A DNA stretch of 64,000 nucleotides from Rhodovulum sp. 12E13 (GTDB lineage: Bacteria; Pseudomonadota; Alphaproteobacteria; Rhodobacterales; Rhodobacteraceae): assembly GCF_003340565.1 (NCBI RefSeq), contig NZ_QPLK01000008.1, forward strand, positions 1 through 64,000, read 5' to 3'. The position numbers and the translations under genes are program-made. The notes beneath the pieces were generated by a model. That model made no database searches. It had not been told where the DNA came from and saw only the letters and a list, made by a program, of their open reading frames with translations. Position 1 is the stretch's first letter, and the number at the start of each line of letters is the position of its first letter. This document shows, piece after piece, positions 36,390-45,706 of this stretch.

Positions 36390-37243
36390 CAATCTCCGAC
36401 GGTGTCGAGGGAACGGATGCGCACGAGCTCGGCCATGGCGTCGGCCGTGAGCCGCAGGGTCGGCCGGCCGGGCAGGCGGAGGTCGACATGGGTCAGGTCG
36501 CGGTCGAGCAGGTCGCGCGCCTCGTCGAGCGCGATCAGCCGCTCGAGCGCGGCGACGGGCCGTGCTTCGGGCAGCAGGATGCGCTGGCCACGGGTCAGCA
36601 CCACGTCCCACCGCCGCTCGCCCATGCGTTGCAGGCCGCGCAGGCGGTCGGACAGCGGCCGGGCGGCCTCGAAGAGGGCCAGCGCCTGCGCCGCGGCGTC
36701 ATTCGCGCCCTCGCCGGCGATCAGCGGCAGCTCGGGCCAGTCGGCCCGGGCCGCGGCGGCGGCGATGGGGTGGCCCTCGGCATCGACCAGCATCAGCCCC
36801 TCGACCGTGCGCCAGATCAGCGCCGGCTCGCGTTCGACGATCTCGACCTGCAGGGTGCCGCCGGGCTTGATGCGCAGGTGCGCCGAGGCGACCGCGTCGA
36901 TCGTCTCGATCTCGGCGCGCATCGCCTCGAGGTCGAGGTCGAAGGAAGAAAGCGGGAAGTCGACCGGCACCGTCTCGCGCACCGCGCGCGACAGCTCGGC
37001 CGAGGCGCCGTCGATCGCCATCAGGTGCACCATGAATTCCGGCCGCTCCTCGACGGTGCGGCGCATTTCCTGCGCGGTCTCGCGCAGGGTCTGCACGCGG
37101 GCGGGGTCCGACGCCCACCAGACGGCGGCCGCGCCTGCCACGACCAGCGGCAGACCGGTGCGGACGGCGCGGCGCACCAGCGGGCGCAGCCACAGCCGCT
37201 CGAGCCGATAGGCCAGGCGCGAGGGGGCGGGATCGCGCCGCAT
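36389..37243 (-). CDS. ftsQ: Cell division protein FtsQ
   Basis: A 284-residue bitopic divisome protein: a basic cytoplasmic N-terminus, one membrane helix (TGLPLVVAGAAAVWWA, about 32-47), then a periplasmic POTRA domain (FPLSSFDLDLEAMRAEIETIDAVASAHLRI, EPALIWRT) and a FtsQ beta domain. It links FtsA/FtsZ to FtsW and FtsI. The ATG at 37243 (MRRDPAPSRL) follows GGCGGG; upstream open frame is non-coding in character. Confidence 0.9.
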   Translation of the reverse strand: MRRDPAPSRLAYRLERLWLRPLVRRAVRTGLPLVVAGAAAVWWASDPARVQTLRETAQEMRRTVEERPEFMVHLMAIDGASAELSRAVRETVPVDFPLSSFDLDLEAMRAEIETIDAVASAHLRIKPGGTLQVEIVEREPALIWRTVEGLMLVDAEGHPIAAAAARADWPELPLIAGEGANDAAAQALALFEAARPLSDRLRGLQRMGERRWDVVLTRGQRILLPEARPVAALERLIALDEARDLLDRDLTHVDLRLPGRPTLRLTADAMAELVRIRSLDTVGD

Positions 37244-37298
37244 CACCCCGCCCTTCCGCCACGACGCCGTGCGGCGCCTGCCCTGCCGCCGCGCCCGG

Positions 37299-37526
37299 TC
37301 ATGACGAGCCGGGCCCGGCGAAGGCGCGCCGCATTTCCGAGAAGGTGTCCGAGACCACCTGCATCGGCTCCGGATGGGCGGCGATCCAGCTCGCCAGCCC
37401 GACGACACCGCCAAGCGTGAGCGCCCAGCCCAGCAGTTTCGGGCCGGCGCGCGGCGCTGCGGGCGGCGTCTCCGCCTCGTGCCCGCTCTCCGTGTCCTGT
37501 CGCGCGTCGGTCTCTAGCGGTCGCAT
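37299..37526 (-). CDS. Small single-pass membrane protein between ddl and ftsQ
   Basis: A 75-residue protein I do not recognise. It has a charged N-terminal half (MRPLETDARQDTESGHEAET), one hydrophobic segment (LLGWALTLGGVVGLASWIAA, about 31-50) and a short acidic/basic tail. Its ATG overlaps the end of ddl by 13 bases and its stop is 55 bases before ftsQ, which places it in the division operon and favours a real gene. A divisome or envelope accessory role is a guess from position only. Confidence 0.55.
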   Translation of the reverse strand: MRPLETDARQDTESGHEAETPPAAPRAGPKLLGWALTLGGVVGLASWIAAHPEPMQVVSDTFSEMRRAFAGPGSS

Positions 37527-38428
37527 GAGGCGTCCTCCACAAGCCAGCGGCAGAGCGCGCCGAAGCCGAGGCCGGCATGCTCCGCCTGTTCGGGGGTGAG
37601 CGAGGTGGGCGTCATGCCCGGCTGCGTGTTGGTCTCGAGCAGCACCAGCCCGTCGGCGCCGCGCGCCTCGTCCCAGCGGAAGTCGGTGCGCGACACGCCG
37701 CGGCAGCCCAGCGCCACGTGCGCGCGGCGCGCGTAGTCCTCGCAGAGGGCGGCGATCTCGGGGGGGATATCGGCCGGGATGACGTGGCGCGACCCGCCCG
37801 GGGCATATTTCGCCTCGTAATTGTACCAGCCGTCGGTCAGGATGTCGGTGACGCCAAGCGCGCGGTCGCCCATCACCGAGGTGGTCAGCTCGCGCCCGGG
37901 CGCGTAACGCTCGACCATCACGGCGGCAGGCATGTCGGGGGAAAGCTGCGGCGGCCCGCTGGCCGCATCGCGCACGATGTAGATGCCGACCGACGAGCCC
38001 TCGTTGTTGGGTTTCACCACATAGGGCGGGGCGATCACATGCCGGGCGCGCACCTCGTCGGCGGGGGCGATCACGCTCTCGGCACAGGGCAGCCCGGCGG
38101 CGCGATAGGCGGCCTTGGTCCGCTCCTTGTCCATTGCCAGCGCCGAGGCCAGCACGCCGGAATGGGTGTAGGGCAGGCGCAGCCACTCGAGCAGGCCCTG
38201 CACGCAGCCGTCCTCGCCCCAGCGGCCGTGCAGCGCGTTGAAGCAGACGTCGGGCGCGAGGTCGACCAGACGCGCGGGCAGGTCCGGCCCGGCGTCCAGC
38301 TCGATCACGTCGTATCCCTCGCCCCGGAGCGCCGCCGCGCATTCGCGGCCCGACGAGAGCGACACCTCGCGCTCCGCCGACGGCCCCCCCATGAGGACCG
38401 CGATCCGGGGGGCTGCCCTGCTCGACAT
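37514..38428 (-). CDS. ddl: D-alanine-D-alanine ligase
   Basis: A 304-residue ATP-grasp ligase that makes D-Ala-D-Ala for peptidoglycan. N-terminal VLMGGPSAEREVSLSSG, substrate-loop HGRWGEDGCVQGLLE, ATP-binding VVKPNNEGSSVGI and the C-terminal metal motif LETNTQPGMTPTSLTPEQA are all present. The ATG at 38428 has AGGA seven bases upstream; the frame is open beyond it without family similarity. Located between murB and ftsQ as in the standard cluster. Confidence 0.95.
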   Translation of the reverse strand: MSSRAAPRIAVLMGGPSAEREVSLSSGRECAAALRGEGYDVIELDAGPDLPARLVDLAPDVCFNALHGRWGEDGCVQGLLEWLRLPYTHSGVLASALAMDKERTKAAYRAAGLPCAESVIAPADEVRARHVIAPPYVVKPNNEGSSVGIYIVRDAASGPPQLSPDMPAAVMVERYAPGRELTTSVMGDRALGVTDILTDGWYNYEAKYAPGGSRHVIPADIPPEIAALCEDYARRAHVALGCRGVSRTDFRWDEARGADGLVLLETNTQPGMTPTSLTPEQAEHAGLGFGALCRWLVEDASCDR

Positions 38429-38550
38429 GCCCCGTTCCTGCCTCGGGGCCGTTACCCGGCCCGTGTTATCGGCCCCGTTGGGGCCGTCTGCCGATGCGGC
38501 GAACAGACATAACGCGCCCCGCCCCGTCCGGGGGCGTCGGGGGCTGGATG

Positions 38551-39516
38551 TCAGGTGGCCTGCTCGCCTCTGCTCTCGGGGGCCGTTTCGCCGACCCTCA
38601 TGATCTCCCACTGTAGCTGGAGGCCCTGCGTCTCGTAAACTCTTTTCCGCACGAGTTCTCCCAGCCCCTCGAGGTCCGCGGCGGTGGCGCCACCGGTATT
38701 GACGAGGAAGTTGGCGTGCATCGGCGACATCTGCGCGCCGCCGAGCCGCGCGCCCCGCATGCCGGCGTCTTCGATCACCTTCCACGCCTTCAGCTCGTGG
38801 CTGTCGTCGGGCGCCCCGGTGGAGGACTGGCCCGACGGGTTACGGAAGGTCGAGCCGGCGGTGCGCTCCTTCGTCGGCTGGGTGGCGTCGCGTTTCGCCA
38901 GTTGGTCCGCCATCCGCGCGGCCAGCGCCTCGGGCGCGCCCGCGGGCGGGCGGAACGTCGCCTCGACGATCACCCAGCCTGCCGGCAGTTCCGAGTGGCG
39001 GTAGGCGAGGCGCAGGTCGGCGGCGGACAGCGTGACGGCCGCGCCCGCCCGTGTGACGGCGCGCACGCTCTCCAGCCGGTCGGCGGTGTAGGTGCCGTAG
39101 CAGCCCGCGTTCATCCGCACCACGCCGCCGATGGCGCCGGGGATCGTGCGCAGGAAGGTCAGGTCGAGCCCCGCCTCGGCCGCGCGCCTGGCCACCTGCG
39201 CGTCGAGCGCCGCGGCCCCGGCGACCACCCGCTCGCCCTCGACGCGCACGGCGTTGAAGCCCCGCCCGAGCCGGACGGTCACGCCCCGCAAGCCCCCGTC
39301 GCGGACGATCAGGTTCGAGCCGACCCCCATGGGGAACACAGGCACCTCCGCCGGCAGCGCGGCGAGGAACGCCGCCAGATCAGCCTCGTCGGCGGGCTGG
39401 AACAGCCACTCCGCCGGCCCCCCCACCCGCAGCCAGGTGAGATCGGAGAGCGGCTTGCCGGCCGTGAGACGGCCGCGGGGGGTGGGGAGGGTCGCTGACG
39501 GATCGCGGTTGGTCAT
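38551..39516 (-). CDS. murB: UDP-N-acetylenolpyruvoylglucosamine reductase
   Basis: A 321-residue type I/II MurB flavoenzyme that reduces UDP-GlcNAc-enolpyruvate to UDP-MurNAc with NADPH. FAD motifs are [14 protein letters not shown] near 62 and [17 protein letters not shown] near 125; the proton-donor serine is in GSTFRNP near 222, and the C-terminal [15 protein letters not shown] is typical. It follows the DUF2484 gene after 307 bases of hairpin-rich spacer and lies 122 bases before ddl. Confidence 0.95.
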   Translation of the reverse strand: MTNRDPSATLPTPRGRLTAGKPLSDLTWLRVGGPAEWLFQPADEADLAAFLAALPAEVPVFPMGVGSNLIVRDGGLRGVTVRLGRGFNAVRVEGERVVAGAAALDAQVARRAAEAGLDLTFLRTIPGAIGGVVRMNAGCYGTYTADRLESVRAVTRAGAAVTLSAADLRLAYRHSELPAGWVIVEATFRPPAGAPEALAARMADQLAKRDATQPTKERTAGSTFRNPSGQSSTGAPDDSHELKAWKVIEDAGMRGARLGGAQMSPMHANFLVNTGGATAADLEGLGELVRKRVYETQGLQLQWEIMRVGETAPESRGEQAT

Positions 39517-39823
39517 GCGGCCGTCCTTCGCCGATTTGTCGTCGGTATGCCAGCGCCGCGGGGAGCGACGAGGGACGCGCCCGACCCTGGGATGGGCGCA
39601 TGGAGGGCCACGTTCATTCGGAGCGAGGCACCGAGGGAGCTCACGCCGTCAGCGCGGCGCGGAAGGTTCCCCATGCGCCCGACCCGGGGGAGGGTCGGGC
39701 GCGGCCCGGCCTGCGGCCTGGCGATGCCCGATCGAGCGATGGACCGGCCCAGGCCGGCCGTCCATGGGGGACACGGGACTGTCGACGCCCTACACCGCCC
39801 GCTGCGATCCTGCCCGACGCAGG
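39517..39823. other. Hairpin-rich spacer between DUF2484 gene and murB
   Basis: No credible gene. The 11-mer GCGCCCGACCC occurs at 39577-39587 and 39675-39685, and its reverse complement at 39692-39702. The last two form an 11-bp stem with a six-base loop; a shorter stem GCGCCC/GGGCGC pairs 39577-39582 with 39594-39599. The two structures share arms and could be alternatives. No T-run on either strand. It may be an RNA processing or attenuation region ahead of murB. Confidence 0.6.
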
Positions 39824-40129
39824 TCACTCTCCCTGCCGGGCCGGCGAGGCCTCCGTCCGCTCGGTCTGAGGCGGGGCCTTGCGGGGGAAGGCGACGCTGC
39901 GCAGCCAGCGGAAGAAGTAGATCAGCGGCCAGCGCAGGATCGAGGCGCCGGCGGCGAGGCAGAGCAGCCCCGCCGTCGGCCCGTTCTCATAGGTGACGTA
40001 GCCCAGCAGCGGGATGCCCACCGCGATCAGCACGTAGGCGTGCGGCCAGTGCTGCCGCTTCGAGGGCAGCAGGGCGATGACCGAGGCCACCAACGCCCAG
40101 AGGCAGGCCAGGGCCAGGGAGAGCGTCAC
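39824..40129 (-). CDS. DUF2484 family membrane protein
   Basis: A 101-residue protein with three hydrophobic helices (SLALACLWALVASVIALL; YVLIAVGIPLLGYVTY; AGLLCLAAGASILRWPLIYFF) and a basic, Pro-rich tail. The family is restricted to Rhodobacteraceae-type genomes as far as I know and is found between murC and murB, as here. Function unknown; a supporting role in envelope assembly is suggested by position. 46 bases follow murC. Confidence 0.82.
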   Translation of the reverse strand: MTLSLALACLWALVASVIALLPSKRQHWPHAYVLIAVGIPLLGYVTYENGPTAGLLCLAAGASILRWPLIYFFRWLRSVAFPRKAPPQTERTEASPARQGE

Positions 40130-40175
40130 CGTCGCGCCTCCCTCTGCGGCCCGCGACGGGGATCATGCAGAGGCG

Positions 40176-41618
40176 TCATCGGCCCGTCCCCTCCGCGGCG
40201 GGGGCCGCGGCCAGCCGCTCGGGCAGGCGGCCCGCCCAGGCGCTGATCGTGCCGGCGCCGAGGCACACCACCATGTCGCCCGGCTGGGTCTGCTCGCGCA
40301 CCAGCCGCTCGAGGTCGTCCTCGCCGAGGATCGCGCGGGCGTGGCGGTGGCCGTGCCGGATCAGCCCCGCCACGAGGTCGTCTCGGCTGGCGCCCGCGAT
40401 CGGCTCCTCGCCCGCGGCATACACCTCGGCGATGGCGACCACGTCGGCATCGTTGAAGCAGTTGCAGAAATCCTCGAACAGCGTCGAGAGGCGCGTGTAG
40501 CGGTGCGGCTGGTGGACGGCGATCACCCGCCCCTCGCAGGCCTGCCGGGCGGCGCGCAGCACGGCCGCGATCTCGACCGGGTGGTGGCCGTAATCGTCGA
40601 TGATCGTCACGCCCCCCACTTCGCCCACCTTGGTGAAGCGCCGGTTGACGCCGCCGAAGGCCGCGAGCGCGGCGCGAATCTCGTCGCGCTTCATGCCGAG
40701 GTGCCGGGCCACCGCCACCGAGGCCAGCGCGTTCGACACGTTGTGGTCGCCGGGCATCGGCAGGGTGCAGCCCTCGATCACGGTGCCCTCGGCCTGCAGC
40801 GCCACGTCGAAGCACGCCACGCCCTTCTCGTAGCGCAGGTTCACCGCGCGCACGTCGGCCTGGGCGTTGAAGCCGAAGGTCAGCACGCGCCGGTCGGTGA
40901 TCCGGCCCACCAGCGCCTGCACCTCGGGGTGGTCGGTGCAGCAGACGGCAAGACCGTAGAACGGGATGTTCGAGACGAAATCGGTGAAGCCCTGCCGCAA
41001 CGCCTCGATCGTGCCCCAGTGCTCCATGTGCTCTGGGTCGATGTTGGTGACGATGGCGATGGTGGCGGGCAGGCGGTTGAACGTGCCGTCCGACTCGTCG
41101 GCCTCGACCACCATCCACTCGCCCTGCCCCGCCCTGGCGTTGGAGCCGTAGGCGTGGATGATGCCGCCGTTGATCACCGTGGGGTCCATGCCGCCCGCAT
41201 CCAGCAGCGTGGCGACCATCGTCGTCGTGGTGGTCTTGCCGTGGGTGCCGGCGACGGCCACGTTCGACTTCAGCCGCATCAGCTCGGCCAGCATCTCGGC
41301 CCGGCGCACCACCGGCAGGCCGCGGGCGCGGGCGGCGTCGAGCTCGGCATTGCCCGGCTTGATCGCCGACGAGATGACGACGACCTCGGCCGCCTCGAGA
41401 TTGTCGGCGCTCTGCCCCTCGAAGATGCGCGCGCCCAGCGCCTCGAGCCGCTCGGTGATCTTCGATCGCTTCAGGTCCGAGCCCTGCACGTTGTAGCCGT
41501 GGGTCAGCAGCACCTCGGCGATCCCCGACATGCCGATTCCGCCGATACCGACGAAGTGGATGGGCCCCACGTCCTGGGGAAGCTTGGTCGCGGGGGTCAT
41601 GATCGTGCTGCCGTCCAT
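40176..41618 (-). CDS. murC: UDP-N-acetylmuramate-L-alanine ligase
   Basis: A 480-residue Mur ligase adding L-Ala to UDP-MurNAc. Features: N-terminal [18 protein letters not shown] loop [13 protein letters not shown], the central metal motif [12 protein letters not shown], and the C-terminal [14 protein letters not shown] at 41618 shares a base with the murG stop (TGATG); a GTG three bases upstream and a later ATG ([10 protein letters not shown]) are alternatives. Confidence 0.96.
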   Translation of the reverse strand: MDGSTIMTPATKLPQDVGPIHFVGIGGIGMSGIAEVLLTHGYNVQGSDLKRSKITERLEALGARIFEGQSADNLEAAEVVVISSAIKPGNAELDAARARGLPVVRRAEMLAELMRLKSNVAVAGTHGKTTTTTMVATLLDAGGMDPTVINGGIIHAYGSNARAGQGEWMVVEADESDGTFNRLPATIAIVTNIDPEHMEHWGTIEALRQGFTDFVSNIPFYGLAVCCTDHPEVQALVGRITDRRVLTFGFNAQADVRAVNLRYEKGVACFDVALQAEGTVIEGCTLPMPGDHNVSNALASVAVARHLGMKRDEIRAALAAFGGVNRRFTKVGEVGGVTIIDDYGHHPVEIAAVLRAARQACEGRVIAVHQPHRYTRLSTLFEDFCNCFNDADVVAIAEVYAAGEEPIAGASRDDLVAGLIRHGHRHARAILGEDDLERLVREQTQPGDMVVCLGAGTISAWAGRLPERLAAAPAAEGTGR

Positions 41619-42739
41619 CACTTCGCTGCCTCGTCGTTGTTGTCGTTGTGGGTGCCGGCTGCAACCCGTTCGACCAGCGCCGTCAGCCGTTCGGTCGCGT
41701 CCTCGACGCCGAGCCGCCGGGCCGCGAGCGCCATGCCGAGCGCGGCGTCCGGATTGTCGAGGATCTCCGCGACATGGGCCGACAGGTTGTCGACGGCGAG
41801 CCGCTCCTCGGCGAGCACGACCGCCGCTTCGGCCTCGGCCAGGGGGCGGGCATTGGCGCTCTGGTGGTCCTCGGCGGCGGCCGCGTAGGGCACCAGGATC
41901 GACGGGCGCCCGATCACGGTCAGGTCGGCGACCGACGAGGCCCCGGCGCGGCTGATCACCAGCTGCGCCTCGCTCATGCGGCGGGGGATGTCATGAAAGA
42001 AGGTCTCGACCTCGGCCGCGACGCCGTGCTCGGCGTAGTACTCCGCCACGCGCTCGCCATCCTCCTCGCGGGCCTGGTGGGCGACACGCAGCCGCTGCAC
42101 GGTCTCGAGCGGCAGGGCGGCGAGCGCGGGCGGCACCACGTCGGAGAGGATGCGCGCGCCCTGGCTGCCGCCGATCACGAGGATCGAGAGCGGATAGTCG
42201 CCAGGCGGAATGTAGGCCGCGCCCGCCCGCTCGCGCACCGCCGCGCGGACCGGGTTGCCGGTATGCACACCCGCCGCGCCCGCGGGCAGCGCGGTGGGCG
42301 AGGTGCCGCAGGCCACCGCGTCGACCCGCCGGGCGAAGGCGCGGTTGACCCGCCCCAGCACCCCGTTCTGCTCGTGGATCATGCGTGGCCGGCGCAGCGC
42401 CCAGGCCGCGGTCAGCGCCGGGATCGAAGGATAGCCGCCGAAGCCCACGACCACGGCGGGCCGCTGCCGCAGCATCCGCACCATCGCCGCCGCCACCCCC
42501 GCCGCGATGCGCAAAGGCACGAGCGCCTTCGCCGCCAGCCCCCCGCGCGCGAAGGTGGCCGAGGCGACCTGCTCGATCTCCACCGCCTGCGGAAACCCGC
42601 CCGTGTAGCGCGCGCCCCGTGCGTCGGTCGACAGGCGCACCCGCCAGCCACGCGCCAGCAGCGCCTCGGCCAGGGCCTGCGCGGGGAACATGTGCCCCCC
42701 CGTGCCGCCCGCCGCGATGATGCAGAGCCGCCCGCTCAC
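41618..42739 (-). CDS. murG: UDP-GlcNAc transferase MurG
   Basis: A 373-residue GT28 glycosyltransferase that converts lipid I to lipid II at the inner membrane face. The first glycine-rich loop is [19 protein letters not shown] near the N-terminus, the second is [13 protein letters not shown] near 195, and the donor site motif [30 protein letters not shown] is conserved. The GTG at 42739 gives the usual short lead before the first loop. A dispersed element (42762-42783) lies just upstream of it. Confidence 0.95.
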   Translation of the reverse strand: MSGRLCIIAAGGTGGHMFPAQALAEALLARGWRVRLSTDARGARYTGGFPQAVEIEQVASATFARGGLAAKALVPLRIAAGVAAAMVRMLRQRPAVVVGFGGYPSIPALTAAWALRRPRMIHEQNGVLGRVNRAFARRVDAVACGTSPTALPAGAAGVHTGNPVRAAVRERAGAAYIPPGDYPLSILVIGGSQGARILSDVVPPALAALPLETVQRLRVAHQAREEDGERVAEYYAEHGVAAEVETFFHDIPRRMSEAQLVISRAGASSVADLTVIGRPSILVPYAAAAEDHQSANARPLAEAEAAVVLAEERLAVDNLSAHVAEILDNPDAALGMALAARRLGVEDATERLTALVERVAAGTHNDNNDEAAK

Positions 42740-42761
42740 CGCCCGCGCCCTCCGCCCCGGG

Positions 42762-42783
42762 CTTCTTCTTGCTGAAAATATCC
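42762..42783 (+). repeat. Dispersed intergenic element, copy A
   Basis: CTTCTTCTTGCTGAAAATATCC, between ftsW and murG, 22 bases upstream of the murG start when read on the minus strand. It matches copy B (50743-50765) at 19 of 22 positions and copy C (58262-58283) at 16 of 22. From memory, sequences of this form followed by CCCGGG-type GC tracts are common between genes in Rhodobacteraceae. Function unknown. Confidence 0.6.
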
Positions 42784-42839
42784 CCCCCGGAGGGCCGGCC
42801 GGCCACACGCGCCGCGGCGCGGAAGGAGGTGCGCCGCCA

Positions 42840-44006
42840 TCATCGCCCGCCCCGCCCGAAGACGTCCGACATCTCGCCTTGCGGCCGCGCGCGTGTGCAC
42901 GCCAGAAGCATCCCCATCAGGAGGCCGCCGGCGATCAGCGACGAGCCGCCGTAGCTGACGAAGGGCAGCGTCATCCCCTTGGCGGGCAGCAGTCGCACGG
43001 CGACGCCCATGTTGATCATGGCCTGCGCGCCGAACATCGCCACCAGCCCCGCGCCCGCAAGACGGATGAACGGGTCGCGCTCGCGCATCAGCCGCCAGAG
43101 CGAGCGGATCACGATGGCCGCATAGAGCGCGATCACGAAGAGCACGAGGACGAGGCCGTATTCCTCGGCCGCGACCGCGATGATGAAGTCGGTATGCGCG
43201 TCCGGCAGCGACCACTTCACCTGCCCCTCGCCCACGCCCACGCCGAAGAAGCCGCCCTCCTGGATGGCGTTGGTGGCAAAGCCGAGCTGGGTGCGCGGGT
43301 CGAGATCGGGGGCGAGGAAGCCGTCGATGCGCCGGGCGAAATGCTCGGACGCGTTGTAGGCGATCGCCCCCGCTCCCACCGCCGCGCCCGCGAGCGCGAT
43401 CAGCAGCGCGATGGGCGCGCCGGCGACGAAATACATCACCCCCCAGCCGAAGAGCACCAGCGCCGCCTGCCCGAAATCGGGCTGAACGGCGAGCAGGCCC
43501 ACCACGACGAGCGCCACGGCGAACGACACCGAGCGCCCCGGCGGGCCGGCCACGTCCTGCGCGGCGGCCATGAGCCAGGCGGCGAGGACGACGAAGCAGG
43601 GCTTGAGGAATTCCGACGGCTGCACGCTGGCGAAGCCGAGCGAGTACCACCGCACCGCGCCCTTGCCGAAATCGGTGCCGAGAAACGGCAGCAGCGCCAG
43701 CGCCACCAGCCCCGCGGCGAAGCCGAGCACGCCGATCCGGCGCACGAGAAGCGGCGACATCATCGAGACGACCAGCATCGTCGCCAGCGCCATCGCGCCG
43801 AACACCGCCTGTCGTTCGACATAGTAGAAGGGTGGCAGACCGTTGCGCGCGGCGAGCGGCGGTGAGGCCGCAAGGCCCAGGAGCAGGCCGACGCCGAACA
43901 GCAGGAGCACACAGGTGATCGCCCACTTGTCTACCGTGCGCCACCACCGCGGGAGCACCGGATCGCCCGCATGGGCGCGGGCCGTGCCGTGGACCATCTC
44001 CGTCAT
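42840..44006 (-). CDS. ftsW: Lipid II glycosyltransferase FtsW (SEDS family)
   Basis: A 388-residue SEDS protein with about ten membrane helices, the septal peptidoglycan polymerase partner of FtsI. Signature segments are [17 protein letters not shown] near 118, the extracellular loop with [22 protein letters not shown] and the terminal [26 protein letters not shown]. It lies 206 bases after murD, the largest gap in the upstream half of the cluster, and 100 bases before murG. The ATG at 44006 is used; MVHGTARA nine bases on is an alternative. Confidence 0.95.
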   Translation of the reverse strand: MTEMVHGTARAHAGDPVLPRWWRTVDKWAITCVLLLFGVGLLLGLAASPPLAARNGLPPFYYVERQAVFGAMALATMLVVSMMSPLLVRRIGVLGFAAGLVALALLPFLGTDFGKGAVRWYSLGFASVQPSEFLKPCFVVLAAWLMAAAQDVAGPPGRSVSFAVALVVVGLLAVQPDFGQAALVLFGWGVMYFVAGAPIALLIALAGAAVGAGAIAYNASEHFARRIDGFLAPDLDPRTQLGFATNAIQEGGFFGVGVGEGQVKWSLPDAHTDFIIAVAAEEYGLVLVLFVIALYAAIVIRSLWRLMRERDPFIRLAGAGLVAMFGAQAMINMGVAVRLLPAKGMTLPFVSYGGSSLIAGGLLMGMLLACTRARPQGEMSDVFGRGGR

Positions 44007-44212
44007 GGAGCCCGCCCGATCTGCCTGTCTCTGCCTCTATGCCCGCGAAGCGCGTTGTAACCCGCGCGGGCGCCCGTTTACCGGGTTTGGGGGGACTCTA
44101 CGCGCTCGGCGCCGACAATTCCACGGAAATCTGCCCCGATCCTGCCGCCTTTCCGCCGCGCCCGCGCGACGCCGGCATCGAACCCGGGCCGCGCCGCCCC
44201 GCTGTCGTGCCC

Positions 44213-45625
44213 TCACCCCCGCGCGGCGAGCGCCTCATGGACGCGCGCCGCGAAGTCCTCGCCGCGCCGCTCGAAATTGTCGTACTGGTCGAAGCTCGCC
44301 GCCGCCGGGGCGAGCAGCACCGTCTCGCCCGGCTCGGCCTCGGCCACGGCCCGCGCCACCGCGCGCTCCATCGTGCCGCAGACCTCGGCCTCGACGCCCG
44401 GCCCCAGCCGGCGGGCGAAGGCCTCGGCCTCGCGCCCGATCACATAGGCCCTGGCGACCCGCCCAAGCTGCGGGGCGAGGCCGTCGAGCCCGCCCTCCTT
44501 CTCCAGCCCGCCGCAGATCCACCGCACCCGGTCGAAGGCGCCGAGCGCGCGGGCGGCGGCGTCGACATTCGTCGCCTTGCTGTCGTTGACGAAGGTCACG
44601 CCACCCGCCTCGGCGATGACCTGCGAGCGGTGGGGCAGGCCCGGATAGGTCTCGAAGGCCGCACCGACGGTGCGGGGCGCGAGGCCCAGCGCGCGGGCGA
44701 CGGCCCAGGCGCAGCAGGCGTTCTGGTGGTTGTGCGCGCCGGGCAGGCCACGCACGCCGCGCAGATCCCAACTGCCTACCTGCTTCGACTTGCGGTATTC
44801 CGAGAGGAACCCCTTGCGCGCAAAGACCGACCAGCCGGGCCCGTCGAGCTTCTGCCCCGCCGAGACGCGGATCACCCGGTCGTCGCCCGGCCCCGTGGCG
44901 AGTTGCCCCGCCATGAACAGGCCCTCCACCTCGTCGACGCCGACAACGGCCCGCTCCGGCCCGCCCTCGGCGAAAAGGCGGCGCTTGGCGGCGAAATAGC
45001 CGCCCATGCCGCCGTGCCGGTCGAGATGGTCGGGCGAGAGATTGGTGAAAACGGCGATGTCGGGGGTGAGCGCGCGGGCGAGGTCGGTCTGGTAGGAGGA
45101 GAGCTCCAGCACCACCACGGAGCCGTCGCCCGGCGGGTCGATATCCATCACCCCGCGCCCGATATTGCCGGCAAGCTGCACGGGCTTGCCCGCCTCCCGC
45201 AGGACATGGGCGATCAGCGCGGCCGTCGTCGACTTGCCGTTCGAGCCGGTGACGGCGACGACACGCGGCACAGTATCGAACCGGTTCCATTCGTCGACGG
45301 CGAGCGAGCGGAAGAAGAGGCCCACATCGTTGTCGACCGGCACGCCGGCGGCGAGCGCGGCGGCCACGCCCGGATGCGGCGCCGGGTAGAGATGCGGAAT
45401 GCCGGGCGACAGGATCAGGGTCGAGACGCCCTCGAAGGCCCCGGGCGCCGTGGGGTCGTGCACCGCGAAGCCCTCTCGCTCGGCCCTTTCGCGGGCAGGC
45501 GCCCCGTCATCCCAGCAGAGCGGTGTGGCGCCGCCCGCGGCGAGCGACCGCGCCGCCGACAGGCCCGAGCGGCCGAGGCCGAGCACGGCGACGCGTTCAC
45601 CCTCGTGGCTGCGGGCGGGGATCAT
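44213..45625 (-). CDS. murD: UDP-N-acetylmuramoylalanine-D-glutamate ligase
   Basis: A 470-residue Mur ligase adding D-Glu to UDP-MurNAc-L-Ala. Features: N-terminal [18 protein letters not shown] loop [16 protein letters not shown] near 116, [11 protein letters not shown] near 190 and the C-terminal domain motif [13 protein letters not shown] near 330. ATG at 45625 ([12 protein letters not shown]) chosen; open frame upstream reads as low-complexity. In most relatives mraY or murF precedes it; here its upstream neighbour is the capsule gene kpsC, 81 bases away on the same strand, so the front half of the mur/fts cluster lies elsewhere. Confidence 0.95.
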   Translation of the reverse strand: MIPARSHEGERVAVLGLGRSGLSAARSLAAGGATPLCWDDGAPARERAEREGFAVHDPTAPGAFEGVSTLILSPGIPHLYPAPHPGVAAALAAGVPVDNDVGLFFRSLAVDEWNRFDTVPRVVAVTGSNGKSTTAALIAHVLREAGKPVQLAGNIGRGVMDIDPPGDGSVVVLELSSYQTDLARALTPDIAVFTNLSPDHLDRHGGMGGYFAAKRRLFAEGGPERAVVGVDEVEGLFMAGQLATGPGDDRVIRVSAGQKLDGPGWSVFARKGFLSEYRKSKQVGSWDLRGVRGLPGAHNHQNACCAWAVARALGLAPRTVGAAFETYPGLPHRSQVIAEAGGVTFVNDSKATNVDAAARALGAFDRVRWICGGLEKEGGLDGLAPQLGRVARAYVIGREAEAFARRLGPGVEAEVCGTMERAVARAVAEAEPGETVLLAPAAASFDQYDNFERRGEDFAARVHEALAARG

Positions 45626-45706
45626 GGCTGTGGCGCTCCTGTCCGGCGCGGGCTGGCCGCGTCGCCCATGGGTTAGGGGCGGGGCACCGCGCGTGCAAGA
45701 GCGCAC

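Noticed and set aside
34344-37211. Very long plus-strand open frame opposite ftsA and ftsQ
   Set aside because: It is the antisense shadow of real minus-strand genes in 70% GC DNA: Arg/Ala/Gly-rich, with no recognisable domain. The same applies to long antisense frames over katG, the aminotransferase and gyrB.
39675-39702. Intrinsic terminator after the DUF2484 gene
   Set aside because: The stem is strong but neither strand has a T-run, so it was recorded as a hairpin only.
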